Positions 10,336-20,993 of a DNA stretch of 64,000 bases are shown here, piece by piece (the stretch's first letter is position 1; each line of letters opens with the position of its first letter). Origin of the DNA: Cladocopium goreaui (Eukaryota; Sar; Dinophyceae; Suessiales; Symbiodiniaceae); the NCBI GenBank assembly GCA_947184155.2, contig CAMXCT020006763.1, forward strand, positions 56,001-120,000, given 5' to 3'. The notes beneath the pieces were generated by a model. That model worked only from the letters and a program-made list of their open reading frames with translations, was not told the origin of the DNA and did not search any database. The translations under genes and the position numbers were made by a program.

Positions 10336-11640
10336 GTCGTTTGTTACCTACTAGTATGAACCTATGAACTTACCATGGTTGGGGGAATAAACATGAATAA
10401 GCACCCATTGGTCCATTCACCAGCTATGACTCAGGGGACTCAGGGTACGGGTGCCAGGTTGTCTGACTCATTCTGACTCATAGCAATGTTTGAAGAATTG
10501 TGGGTCATGTGGGTTTGTCTGAAGGGTACCCCTTAACAGGCCCTTATTCCAACGGGTTTGTCTAAAGCATTTTCCGTATTAAATGGTCATTTGGAGCGTT
10601 CCCATTGTTGATAGGCTATCACTCCCATCCCCCTAAACCTGGGGCCCGCACGAATGGGGCCAGGCTGCTGGGAAAAGATTCGTTTCACCATGGGGTATTG
10701 TGTATGTTCAACCATTTTTGGGGTTGGTAAATGTTCCTTTTTGATCCTTTTTTTCGGGATTTTGAGCATCACCAGTATTTGTTGGCAATGAGAGTGTCCA
10801 ACTCCTCTTAATCCCATCCCGGTATTAAACACCCCATTTCTATGGTCCCAAACATGCGTAAATCCTCTACAAAACCATGGTTTTGGGGGGTATTGCATAT
10901 TATAAACAAAGGTGTTGTACTGTCATGTATTGGGGATTAATTATATGGGATTATGATAAGCCATAATTCAGAGACCTATTCACCAAGCACAACGGGGAGA
11001 GGGATGTTTTTCAGGACTAATTATGTTAGTACCCATTGGATGCAACTGGCATGCATATGATCGAAGGAAGTTTAGAAGTCAAGTGGGTTCGCTCTGCCAT
11101 CCGCGATTCACAGCAACCAAGCTCTCCTAGAGGTTTCCTATTCTGAAACTTCCGCCACTGCCTTGTGCGGTACTACTGGTAGTTTAAACTTGACACCAAT
11201 TTTGACCAGCCAGAATTTGGACGTTTGGGATTTGGCCAAGTTGGATCATTTGAAACCAACTCTTAATCAGCAAAAATTGGAGTCTTAACCCGAAAACATG
11301 GGATACTCCGACTTTTTTTGGGTGGATTTTCACTCATGAAGCCTGAGATCCTTCAGAAATGAAGAAACTTCTGCTGCTTTCCTCCAGAAATTAAGTGGTC
11401 TTTATCCGAGTAGCCGTAGGAGTTGGTATGATATTATGTATTGGTATATTCCCACATAGTTCTGAATAATTCTTTAGCATTTTTAGATACTTTTATCATC
11501 TTTTATCTACTTTTTCCAGGTACTTAAGTGTCTAGGATGTTCGTTTTTTTTGGCAAAAGTTGGCATCCACTTTTTCCCCCCAGTTGATTAGAACATATCC
11601 ATACTCGCTTGAAGACCGCGCAACATGGAGATCCAAGCAG
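10336..11640. other. Unassigned spacer or intron
   Basis: AT-moderate sequence with no convincing exon. The 103-codon - strand frame at 10587-10898 has intron-like composition and no recognisable domain. Confidence 0.4.
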
Positions 11641-11695
11641 GCCTTGGAAACGCAACGAAGAGGTCACAAAGAGAAAGGATGCCAGGCAGGGCAGG
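11641..11695 (+). CDS. Possible exon, frame undecided
   Basis: Sits between ATCCAAGCAG|G and a strong GTGAGC donor. All three + frames are open (ALETQRRGHKEKGCQAGQ, LGNATKRSQRERMPGRA or PWKRNEEVTKRKDARQGR). Basic, purine-rich and GC-richer than its flanks. Support is positional only. Confidence 0.3.
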
Positions 11696-12078
11696 GTGAG
11701 CCATCGAAAAATGCCCCCAAAAATGCCTAGGTGACCCAGTAATCTCACCATGACAATTCAAAAATCCAGGAACATTGCAGGATTTTTGATGGAACAATAG
11801 ATGAACTATCATTTAAGCGACGATGGTGAAATGCCAGGTTCGATTATAATGTAGTCACAAAGGTGGAGTTGATAAATTCACATCCCAAGATCACCAGATG
11901 ATCACGACCATTCTAGGATTCTTTTTTTGGGAACGGGGTAACCCAACGCTGAGACGCAGCACCCCCAATTTGCTCAGTTTCACCATTTGGAGGGGGGATA
12001 GTAAAAACTGCCAAACAATGAATCTTTATTGTTGGGCTTATATAATATAAACAACTTTTTATTAAACTTCCACGATGG

Positions 12079-12190
12079 ATAGCCACTGGTTATTTAACGT
12101 AGCGAACTCGAAAATCACCATTTTTCATAGGTAAATATAGGATTATAGGTATGTAAATCATCCATAAATGGACTATTTGCCATAGCTGTG
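12079..12190. mobile_element. Family A, degraded copy
   Basis: TAGCCACTGGTTATTTAACG and AAAATCACCATTTTTCATAG are recognisable; the right arm (TTTGCCATAGCTGTGTATC) has lost its terminal box. Confidence 0.5.
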
Positions 12191-12300
12191 TATCGGTCTA
12201 AAGGTCCCCCATCAAGGACGTTTCAGATCGCGATGACCGTGAAAACATCATGAGGTGATGAAGGAAGTTAGATCAACCACCATATGGATGTACTATGTAC

Positions 12301-12418
12301 ATATATCTGGGTAAATTATAACGACCTCACTGCGACCGAACCCTGGGAATCATGGTTAATAAGGGAAATCATCCCCAAACGGCCTTAATTCAGGTTAGTG
12401 AAATATTATAATTTACCC

Positions 12419-12426
<8 letters not shown>
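12301..12426. mobile_element. Family C foldback element
   Basis: ATATATCTGGGTAAATTATA at the left, TTATAATTTACCCATATATA at the right, core ACCCTGGGAATCATGGTTAA. Followed directly by a TA microsatellite. Confidence 0.85.
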
Positions 12427-12449
<23 letters not shown>

Positions 12450-12459
12450 CTGGTTGGAT

Positions 12460-12565
12460 CTGGTTGGTGGTTTGGAACATTTTTTATTTTTCCATATATT
12501 GGGAATAATCATCCCAACTGACGAAGTCCATCATTTTTCAGAGGGGTAGGTATACCACCAACCAG
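12460..12565. mobile_element. Family B foldback element
   Basis: CTGGTTGGTGGTTTGGAACA and TAGGTATACCACCAACCAG are inverted ends. The centre reads CCATATATTGGGAATAATCA then TCCCAACTGACGAAG. The sequence TTTTTCAG lies 22 bases before the right end in most members. Confidence 0.9.
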
Positions 12566-12887
12566 TATATATTATATAGTAACACCATGTAACACCAAAA
12601 AATATAGACATGTAAATTCCTACTGAAATAGTTATATAATACTATATAAAATCATCCTGCAGTAGTTGGAATACTGAATTCTTGAAATGGCCATAAATCT
12701 ACTCCAGCATGATTAATATATATATATGGGAATCGATCTAAAGGTCCTTGTAAGGAGTTTTAATTGCGAAAGCCGTGCATGTTATGTTGGAAACCCTCAT
12801 GATATAACGTATATATATATATATTAAGTACATATGCACATGTTCCTTAAGAAAAGATGATCTGCATCGAAATTCCCGTGGTCAGGT

Positions 12888-12919
12888 TAGCCTGGATGGA
12901 TCGCGTCTACCGTGGTGAT
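12888..12919 (+). CDS. Possible exon
   Basis: From CCGTGGTCAG|G to a GTGATC donor; reads LAWMDRVYR in phase 2 or VSLDGSRLPW in phase 0. The whole block 12857-12960 is GC-richer than its surroundings. Weak. Confidence 0.25.
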
Positions 12920-13352
12920 CGCGTTCCTGGGATGCGCTTGGTGGGAGGGGTGAAATGCCACCGTTCGTGCCATTTCCATGGGGAAAACTTAGTTTTTTTT
13001 TTTGGGGTGGGGGAAGCTTATGTTCAAAGACGTGAACATGTTTTGGGGCAACAGAAATCCCAGCGATTTTCGGGTGAGCAGAAGGGTATTCCATATGTGA
13101 ATTGACCCATAACTATGTCAAAACCAATTTGAGTGGAACTTTACGGTGTCTGAAGATGGGGGAACCCCGAATCAGCCAGAATTTTATTTAAGTATTGAAA
13201 CCCATGGTTTTTGGGTAACCCGTTCTAGGAAACCTTCATATGGGAGTTAAGTGATGGAAGTACTGAACACAAGCTAGGACCTAGGAACTTCAAGCAACAA
13301 TTGAGGGGCAAGCAACCCCATTAACAACCCAACAGGCCCAACAGGTGAATAT

Positions 13353-13449
13353 GGACGCTTCCTAAAATAGGGGTACGGCCCCAAATCATCCATTTTAGTG
13401 GGATCTTCTATTATAGACCATCTATATTAAGGTACCCCCATTCCAGGAA
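13353..13449. mobile_element. Family D foldback element
   Basis: GGACGCTTCCTAAAATAGGG at the left and GGTACCCCCATTCCAGGAAC at the right, with the usual AAATCATCCATTTTAGTGGG near the left arm. Confidence 0.7.
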
Positions 13450-13478
13450 CACTGCAACAAAAACCTTCGTCCACAAAG

Positions 13479-13510
13479 GAATACTATGTGGACAAGCATG
13501 TCTTGGGCAG
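13479..13510 (+). CDS. Possible small exon
   Basis: After GTCCACAAAG|G the frame reads EYYVDKHVLG and reaches a GC donor (GCAGGG). Good amino-acid character, but only 32 bases; could be chance. Confidence 0.28.
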
Positions 13511-14228
13511 GCAGGGACATCGGAGGACATCGGAAAAATCCGACCATCGATAGATCCCTTCTTGGAGCCGTGCCAGTTCATATCCACTGTCGATAGCACG
13601 GTTATAATGTTATATCTATATCTTCATGATTGGTTTAAAGGAATTTGTCCAGGAAACCCAGGGAATTTGATGTATTATTTTTGTTTGCCACCAATTTTAC
13701 ACTCGGTTTCCGGTTTTAATGTTCCCTTTGACGAATTTTAATAGCGAAGACAGCAACTGGATGACAGAAGTTGGCTGCTCGGGGTCAAGCTTGCCCAGAT
13801 TGGCCATGCCCACAATGGGTTTTTAAAAGCCATGGTTGAACCATGCCATGATGGGCTTTTTGTCGCCAATTTTCCGCCCAGATTGCAAGGGTCCAACATG
13901 GTCCAACCGTTGGGGGGATGGTAAAGGAAAACCTCATAAAAAAAGCCCAGAAAAACTATTTAGTATAGTTGTAAGATGTCAAGATTATCCTAAACCATAA
14001 TCGGGACTCGGGGTTTTTAGAAGACACCATATGTTATTGGAGTATATTGGACTTATGTTCACCAACTTAGCTCTGGTGAGAGGAGCCCCATTTGGGCATG
14101 GGACAAACCCGAATTCCATTCCCAAGACTTGGTTGACATCATTTCCAGGGAAACAATATGAAAGAACCAGAAATGGTCCGCGCCTGAAATGACTGGTCCC
14201 AAAGAGGTTGTTTGGCCATTTCTATGAG

Positions 14229-14337
14229 TACCCCCTGGTAAACTAAGATAACTATGGAAAATCACCATTTTTAATGGGAAAACTCACTATTTCTATGGCC
14301 ATTTTCAATAGCAAACTGTTAGTCATTACCAGGCCGG
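14229..14337. mobile_element. Family A foldback element, CCAGGCCGG subgroup
   Basis: TACCCCCTGGTAAACTAAGA to AAACTGTTAGTCATTACCAGGCCGG. The two arms come from different subtypes (left like 9017, right like 62434), as if recombined. Confidence 0.82.
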
Positions 14338-14713
14338 TCAAAAATGTAACTTTTCTGCGCTGAAAACTTGATTCGCCATGACTTCACTTGATGTGATGAA
14401 CCAAAGCACCAGGCTTTCTACATGTTTTTACATAGACCTATATCTTCATGCATGACATCATCTGGGATATTATGAAAATATTCCAGTTCACATTTGGTTC
14501 ATCCTTTCGAATTCCTCGGAGGGTAGAAAGCTCAGTTCATGTCTTCCGAGAGATTGGATGAAGCAATTTTTCTGGAACTCTCCCATGTTTAAGAGTTAAA
14601 AATATGGTTTCTTGATGTTTCTTGCAACAATCCCTTTACCCTCCCATAACCAAAGATGGCAACGGAAAACGCCCAATTTATAGATGATTTCCCCATTTTA
14701 AATGCCAGTCTAC

Positions 14714-14752
14714 AGATATATGTATATATTATATATACATATATACATATAC

Positions 14753-14784
<32 letters not shown>

Positions 14785-14785
14785 T
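14714..14785. repeat. TA-rich microsatellite
   Basis: Alternating TATA/CATA runs. Confidence 0.85.
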
Positions 14786-15185
14786 TATGGGGATGTCCCC
14801 TCTATATAGCCATGATGGCAGCTTTTTAGGGTAAAGCCTTTGCCTGCCTGTTTGCCCAGTCGGCAAGTGCTCTTGGAGCGGAACAAGTTTCCTTATGAAC
14901 TCCCACCTGGGGCCGAGCATTGGACCATTTGGAGCAGGCCGGGCACCGGGGGCACGCCCAAGGCTATAAAAGAGGTTTATTACTAGGTGTACCCCCTAGA
15001 AAATGGGATGATGTTGATGAGGCGCAAATGCTTGGTGAATCGGATGGGTTCTTATTGGCTTTAACCACTTTACCATAATGGGATGTTTGCAAGAAGAATT
15101 TGGTGGTCATCATTGCTTAGCGCTGGATGTTTCCTGGTGGATCATAGCAATGTGACATCCTGAATTTCAGGTCATGCAGCATAGA

Positions 15186-15346
15186 AAATGGGGCCCCGTC
15201 CCGATAGCTAAGTTGGTGCAAATCACATAAAAATAACTCCCATAGACTCCAATAATCTCCAATAACTATATGGTATAACTATATGGTTTATGATACTTAT
15301 AAGATCTTATAAGTATAGCTAATGAGGTTTATAAACCAACTTTTCG
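15186..15346. mobile_element. Family E foldback element, long copy
   Basis: AAATGGGGCCCCGTCCCGAT, AGCTAAGTTGGTGCAAATCA at the left; AATGAGGTTTATAAACCAAC at the right. The middle contains extra AATAACTCC-type repeats and a small hairpin TACTTATAAGATCTTATAAG. Confidence 0.65.
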
Positions 15347-16166
15347 AACATCATAGAAACATATATATATATATATAGAGGATGTAGAACCACGATTGCT
15401 GGACTTCTATGGTTCCATCATTCTGCTATATTCTGATGTCCGGCACCGCATAAACTTCTCCAGCCTTCTCCTGCGAGGAAGCAAATGGATCACCAGGAAC
15501 TCTGTGATTATGTGGAGGTTCGACAGTGGTGGCTAACCTATGGAAAGCAAGTCATGGAAACTCGTCATGGAAGTCATTAAAGGAAACAATCCCCAAAATG
15601 GGCGGACCAAAAAGCTGATGTTCATTGAGTTTCTTTTTGACGAATACGATATGTTCAGCTGAGTTTCTCCACTGCTTGGTGCAGCGTTGTTATCATTTGC
15701 TCATGATTTTACAGCTAGCAGCTAGCTATTCCATGCCATTCTCATGGCTGATTGAAATACAGTTGCTTTTTGAATCGGACAATTTTGCTTGGAAGATTTC
15801 CGTGTACAGTTTGGTGAAGGGGGAGTTTGGTCAGTTTCATGCAAACTTCGATTCAGGAACATATCATTCAAACACAAACCAACATATCATCTTGCTGGGA
15901 GTCATTGTTTTTGCGGCCAGTTGAATATTTGCACAAAGAGTGTTCTTGACACAAGATGTTGATGTTCCTGCCAGAAATAAATCCATTTTCTGATGAGAAA
16001 ATAATCATATGCATAAATGGATACATATATATATATATATAAATGAACATGTTGAACATCTGAAACCTATCTCTATATAGATATACATTCATAGATATGA
16101 TATATCTATATAATTCTATATACACATGGAATTGCGGATTTTCAATCGCTCGCTCAGACTACGGAG

Positions 16167-16215
16167 GGTACCCATGGCTAGCCCACGACTTTGCACGGGA
16201 CTTACTGCTACGGGG
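16167..16215 (+). CDS. Possible exon, upstream gene
   Basis: After GACTACGGAG|G the phase 1 frame reads YPWLAHDFARDLLLRG and meets a possible GA donor. The word choice is protein-like and GC content is raised. Not assigned to a family. Confidence 0.35.
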
Positions 16216-16317
16216 GAGCTAAACTTTAAACGTTGCATCTTCATTTGATTCAGTCGGCCAAAGGGACATGTAAGGAATAAGGATTTCATCGTAACTCTAT
16301 AATTATTGTTGATACTG

Positions 16318-16420
16318 TTATATATATACATGTATGCATATATATATATATATAAAATATATATATATAATATATATAATATATATATATACACATACAC
16401 ATATAATATATACGTATGTA
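16318..16420. repeat. AT microsatellite
   Basis: TA-rich run; the Y/I-rich frames that cross it on both strands are compositional. Confidence 0.85.
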
Positions 16421-16803
16421 TACATATTATATTGTAGATACGGAGTGACAGCGTATCGTTGTACTAGACGAATTATCCTATGCGTCAGGCATGGCTGGAT
16501 GCACGGGAACCACATCACGTGAGGGAACCCAGTCCTGATGTCATGGGAACCAACACCCCCAACCACCCCCTCATTAGTCATTATTGGTGGTTAACAGAGC
16601 CCTTTAACAGAGCCCTGAGAAAATTGGGGTCAGTCTTGGGGATTGGTTGAATCTCTCTAAGCAGCGGGGGTGATTACCCCATGTTCAGGGCAAACATCGT
16701 GAGAAACACAATGCCCAGGACCAAAAACAACAATCATACCATGTTTTGTCAGGCCATAGCTCCAAATCGGCATAAATCGGCAATGCAGGACATGTTTTTG
16801 TTC

Positions 16804-16914
16804 TACCCTCTGGTTATTTAACAGTTTGCCATGGTATAGATGACCCATAGCCTATGAAAATAGCATGGTGATGGCTTCCATGGCAAACTGTGAATGTCAT
16901 TTCACCAGATGGTA
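16804..16914. mobile_element. Family A foldback element, GTTTGCCATGG subtype
   Basis: TACCCTCTGGTTATTTAACA to TTTCACCAGATGGTA; inner arms CAGTTTGCCATGG and CCATGGCAAACTG. It ends 37 bases before the exon below. Confidence 0.78.
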
Positions 16915-16951
16915 CTCAGCAAAATTTTTCTGGACATGCCGGAGATGGAAG

Positions 16952-17052
16952 GTTCGACCTGTCAGATCCCGTCAGATTCCCAGGTGGTTTCCTGGAATTA
17001 TGACGACAACCGTGGCCGCCGCACCATTAATGCCCCGTGGCGTATGAGTTTC
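16952..17052 (+). CDS. Unassigned exon, upstream gene
   Basis: Reads STCQIPSDSQVVSWNYDDNR then GRRTINAPWRMSF from an AG|G acceptor (GAGATGGAAG) to a GT donor (GTCGGA), phase 1 in and phase 0 out. A second acceptor inside (TTCCCAG|GTGG, base 16984) keeps the same frame and would give a shorter exon. The polar, aromatic-rich sequence is much more protein-like than any neighbouring frame, and GC content is high. I do not recognise the family with confidence; an extracellular or carbohydrate-related protein is possible but is only a guess from composition. Confidence 0.52.
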
Positions 17053-17116
17053 GTCGGATGGTGGAGGGTTTTGAGGCTACTGGGCCTGGGTCAGGTGGTA
17101 GCAACGGATGGCAAGG

Positions 17117-17213
17117 GACAATCTACAGGATTTCATGGATTTTCCCATGGATTTTTCCTATGAAATATGGTGGGTTCCCTGTAGATTGTCCCAACTAAGC
17201 CAATCCGTGGATA
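17117..17213. mobile_element. Family G foldback element
   Basis: GGGACAATCTACAGGATTTC pairs with CCCTGTAGATTGTCCC; the outer GCCAATCCGTGG is the decayed terminal box. Confidence 0.65.
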
Positions 17214-17670
17214 TCAAGAATTGGACGATTCAGCTTGCGGGGATGTCTCTACATATCTCTACATCCAATGGGGTATGGAAGTAACATGAGGGGAACGCGC
17301 AAACATCAGGTTTGAAGATGACAGTTTGTTGGGTTTCATGTTGAAACTTCCATCTTGATTTCTGGGGAGTAACCAGTGGTTTGTGGGGCTCAAAAGGGCA
17401 TCCTGGCAGTTTTGTGGGACACGTCCAACTTGTAGTATTTGCGCCCGAACATGTTGGATACACAACAAAATTATAGACTTGGATACTTGGCGTCCATTCA
17501 GCAGAAGCCAAATGCCAAATCCCAATGTGCCCTGATTTTACGGTGAGTATCAGTATGAGGATGTTTTTGATGGACCAACCCCTTTGGGTGTGTCTATCCA
17601 CGCTTGGCACCAACCCTAAAACACTCTGGAAGCCCTGTATCTGACAGTCTGAGCAGGCTCTAGCCTACTT

Positions 17671-17745
17671 GGAGGTTTCCTAAAATGGGGGTACCCCAAT
17701 TCATTGGAGTCATTATATAGTCCATTTTATCATTTTAGTATTGAA
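17671..17745. mobile_element. Family D, left half
   Basis: GGAGGTTTCCTAAAATGGGG and GTACCCCAATTCATTGGAG are clear; the right arm is missing. Confidence 0.6.
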
Positions 17746-18173
17746 GCCTATGGTGACTTGGGGTTCTCCAATTTAACCCCCCATGCTGTTCGTGTATTCA
17801 TTGCGACGTGGGGTTACAGTGGACCATTCAACACCACGGGGATGTAACCAGAATTAAGTAATTGAGCCATGGAAAAAAAACATGTTGATTGCTTGTGAAA
17901 TAAGGATTATACTATCCGGTTTAATTAATGATGTTTAATGGACATATATGAAGTGATATGAATGGGACAGTTTCAACCAAAACGGGCTATTTTGAGCGGC
18001 TTCATTTCTCCCCACCGGCATCCCCACTGGTCCCTCCTTTTTTGGGGTCCTCAACACGCGTTCAGCGCGTTCCGAGATCTGGCACGTTCACATCTACTTC
18101 CAGGGCCGAGGCGGAGATCACTGATCTGGATGGGTAGAAACTAAGCATGTCTAGTTTTTTTTTGCTATAATTA

Positions 18174-18290
18174 TTCTGTGTAAATTATAACGACCTCACT
18201 ACGACTGAACCCTGGGAATCATGGTTAGTAAGGGAAATCATCCCCAAATGGCCTTATTTCAGGTTAGTGAAATATTATAATTTACCCAGA
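18174..18290. mobile_element. Family C foldback element
   Basis: CTGTGTAAATTATAACGACC to GTGAAATATTATAATTTACCCAGA. Confidence 0.85.
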
Positions 18291-18570
18291 TTATTGACAA
18301 TTTTCCATTAAAAAAACAGCGAAAGATTGATCATGACATATTATGACCATCTGTTTGATGACTAGCAAAGTCTGACCATGTTCAACGAACCATTTAAGGA
18401 AGTCAGTTGACATTATCTCCAAAATACGGTCTACCAATAAGAGACCCCAACTGGGGATGGTCTATGGCACTGGGTTTATCTCATCCTATTGCCTCAATGA
18501 CGTTTTTGTTTTTGCTGTACTGCTTGGAGTCAGTTCATATTCAAATATACAATATGTATATATACATATA

Positions 18571-18661
18571 TGGGGGTTTCCTGAAATGGGTGTACCCCCA
18601 AATCATCCATTTATAGATTATAAACCATCCATTGTTGGATAGCCCCATTTATGGAAACCCC
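18571..18661. mobile_element. Family D foldback element
   Basis: TGGGGGTTTCCTGAAATGGG to AGCCCCATTTATGGAAACCCC. Confidence 0.78.
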
Positions 18662-18794
18662 AAACAAGTGCACTCGACCCGTCACGACTTGGAACGCTTC
18701 AGTGGTGCCAGGGGGAGCCTTTAAGTGGTGCATAGAAGAAGGGCCGGCGCAAGTTGGTGAAAAAAACAGGTTAACTAGGGGTCTTTAGTAGTGG

Positions 18795-19010
18795 ATATAT
18801 ATATAATATATATAATATATATATATAATATATATATATATAATATATATATATATAATATAATATATATAATATATATATATATAATATATATAATATA
18901 TATATATAATATGTATATATATATATAGATATTATATATATATAGATTAATATATATATATTATATATATATATATTATACATATAGATATATATATATA
19001 TATCTATAGG
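18795..19010. repeat. Long AT microsatellite, likely cruciform-forming
   Basis: Over 200 bases of almost pure TATA/AATA, largely self-complementary. Confidence 0.95.
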
Positions 19011-19350
19011 CCCTTCCTGTGAGAGCATGAACATTCCGACAACCTGTTGCAACGTGTTCATCCCACTGTGCACGTACTATATATCAGGGGGAAACCCAGT
19101 TTTACCTGCCCTACATGGGGGTAGTTGTTTGCTCAAAATCCCAATTAGTTGATGGTGACGTCCTGTTGGGTGAAATCCGCGTTTTTGCAACATCTCATTT
19201 GATCCCGCCAGAATCCCAAGCAATAACCAAAAAAGACGGGTTGAAACCTGGAATCCTACAAAACGACCAACACATTGATTTTAAAGCCAGTTGAACCACT
19301 TCAGAAAAACAGTAATATGGGACACTATGGCGAAGTGGGTCAAAACCGCT

Positions 19351-19494
19351 ACAAAGTGGGGCCCCAAACGATAGCCAAGTTGGTGAACATAACTCCAAAA
19401 ACTATGGTTTATGATACAAACATAACTATAAACAAAACATGGGGTGAATCTAAACCCACTTAGATCTACTTGACTATCGTTAGGGCGGGCCCAC
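19351..19494. mobile_element. Family E foldback element
   Basis: ACAAAGTGGGGCCCCAAACG and GATAGCCAAGTTGGTGAACA at the left; TTGACTATCGTTAGGGCGGGCCC at the right. Confidence 0.65.
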
Positions 19495-19758
19495 ATTGTT
19501 CCATGGTTATGCTGCCAGGTGGACGGGCGCCCAACTTGCTGTGCCCCAGTCATGAGGAGGCCACGATGGGAGCTAAGGAGCTCCTGAAAAATGGAGAGCT
19601 AAGAAGAGCTACTGTTTTCGGAGCTACAGATTTTCTTTAAGCTTATAATTCATGTTTTTTGTTTTTAATTGTTTTTTTAATGGTTCATAATTATAGACTT
19701 TTAAGCCGGTGATCGTCATGCTGAACCACTGCTGCCCAGGATCCAATCGAATCTCCAG

Positions 19759-19813
19759 GAAAGAGGAGGTGCGCCGCTGGGAAGCCGATTTGTTTGTGAT
19801 CAATCTGGATGGG
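19759..19813 (+). CDS. Unassigned exon, upstream gene
   Basis: From GAATCTCCAG|G (phase 2) the frame reads KEEVRRWEADLFVINLDG up to a GC donor (GCCGAA); the frame stays open into AEKNMRD, so the exact end is uncertain. An amphipathic helix followed by a hydrophobic strand (DLFVINLD) is typical of a folded domain. A competing frame (DPIESPGKRRCAAGKPICL) exists but is less protein-like. It is the last convincing exon before the amylase-family gene starts about 1.1 kb downstream on the same strand. Confidence 0.48.
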
Positions 19814-20324
19814 GCCGAAAAAAACATGCGGGATTGAACTATAAAAACTAATGTTATTTTATGGAAAAAGCACGTTATACATAAATAATCCACTATCAAT
19901 AATTTAACTAGCATATCAAAAAATAACATATGGTTGATTTATATATGATTGATATATTCTATGAATAAGCCAAGACCATTCACTGTATATAGATTTGAAC
20001 ATATGAGGAGCAACCCACTTTCGGACAGACCGAAATGATGTGCAGCAATGCTGGATGGAAATGGTGATTGGTAAGGGGAAAGATATTCTCATCCTTCGTT
20101 CATATTCAATGCCCCCTATATGACTGGGGTTCGTTTGGGTACTGGCGGGATCTCAATGATGAGAGATGGGTGGCCTTTGGTTTCAGACTCTGAAATCAAG
20201 GGAAATCACCAGGTTTCACAATGATCAAGGGAAATCGTCTAGGAATGGGTGAATTTCACAATCACCGGTGTTACCAATAGGTTCAATGTGCGTTGCATGG
20301 AGCACAACAATCTCAGTCCGATGA

Positions 20325-20519
20325 TTGGCGCTTGGGGAATCAGATGGAATCATCGATCAAACGCGACTCTGGTCCGGGGATTGCAAATTCTCCAAGACAT
20401 CTCCAGACTACATGCATGAAATTGTGACCATGCAGTTCATGATACAGAGTCTGGACTTGTCACCAATGTTCATGAGTTTTGATTGTTTTATTTCCGGGTT
20501 GATGACCCCGGCCCTCTAA
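20325..20519 (+). CDS. Weak open frame between the two genes
   Basis: A 64-codon frame with near-average GC and no domain (contains SPDYMHEIVTMQF). It might be a terminal exon of the upstream gene, but no acceptor decides the frame. Confidence 0.18.
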   Translation: MALGESDGIIDQTRLWSGDCKFSKTSPDYMHEIVTMQFMIQSLDLSPMFMSFDCFISGLMTPAL

Positions 20520-20818
20520 GAAGCCAGCCGAAAAAAACTTTCTGTTGGTCCATTCAAGTTTTTTGACCAGTTACTGTCTGGTTGCTGGTTGCTTTGCCAA
20601 ATGGGCCCCCATGAAACCATGAATCTCTTGAAAAAACTTAAGAGGAACTATGTGTTGTGAAGAGCTCCCAACGCAATGTGAAGAACCATCGATAGTTTCG
20701 TTAAGATCCCAGGAGGGCTGATGATTGTCATGATTGTCTCATGATCCTAAAGATATGTTATCGTGAAACATGATTTATTTTTTATTATTATTATTTTATT
20801 TTACAACCTGTAAATCAC

Positions 20819-20861
<43 letters not shown>
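20819..20861. repeat. (ATC)n microsatellite
   Basis: About 14 ATC triplets, ending 50 bases before the start codon of the amylase-family gene. Confidence 0.95.
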
Positions 20862-20911
20862 CGCAGCTCTATTCCTACTGCTCAAAAAGCGCTTGGGCCG
20901 GGGGCGGTGCC

Positions 20912-20993
20912 ATGGCATCCATTGCCCTGGCCGCCCTGGCCCTCTCTATTCTCTGCGTCCTCGCTGCGGAATCCAATCGCTCCGCCTGTGTCA
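20912..20993 (+). CDS. Amylase-family gene exon 1: start codon and signal peptide
   Basis: ATG in the context GGTGCCATGG. The frame reads MASIALAALALSILCVLAA and then ESNRSACV: a hydrophobic core with small residues before a likely cleavage site near Ala19. It ends at GTC A|GTGAGG, the same donor hexamer as exon 4, in phase 1. Reading on without the donor meets a stop after about 20 further codons. High GC contrasts with the AT-rich region before it. Confidence 0.7.

Noticed and set aside
17230..17613. 127-codon - strand frame
   Set aside because: No domain, GC content like the surrounding intron, and no splice or start context; it looks like a chance frame.
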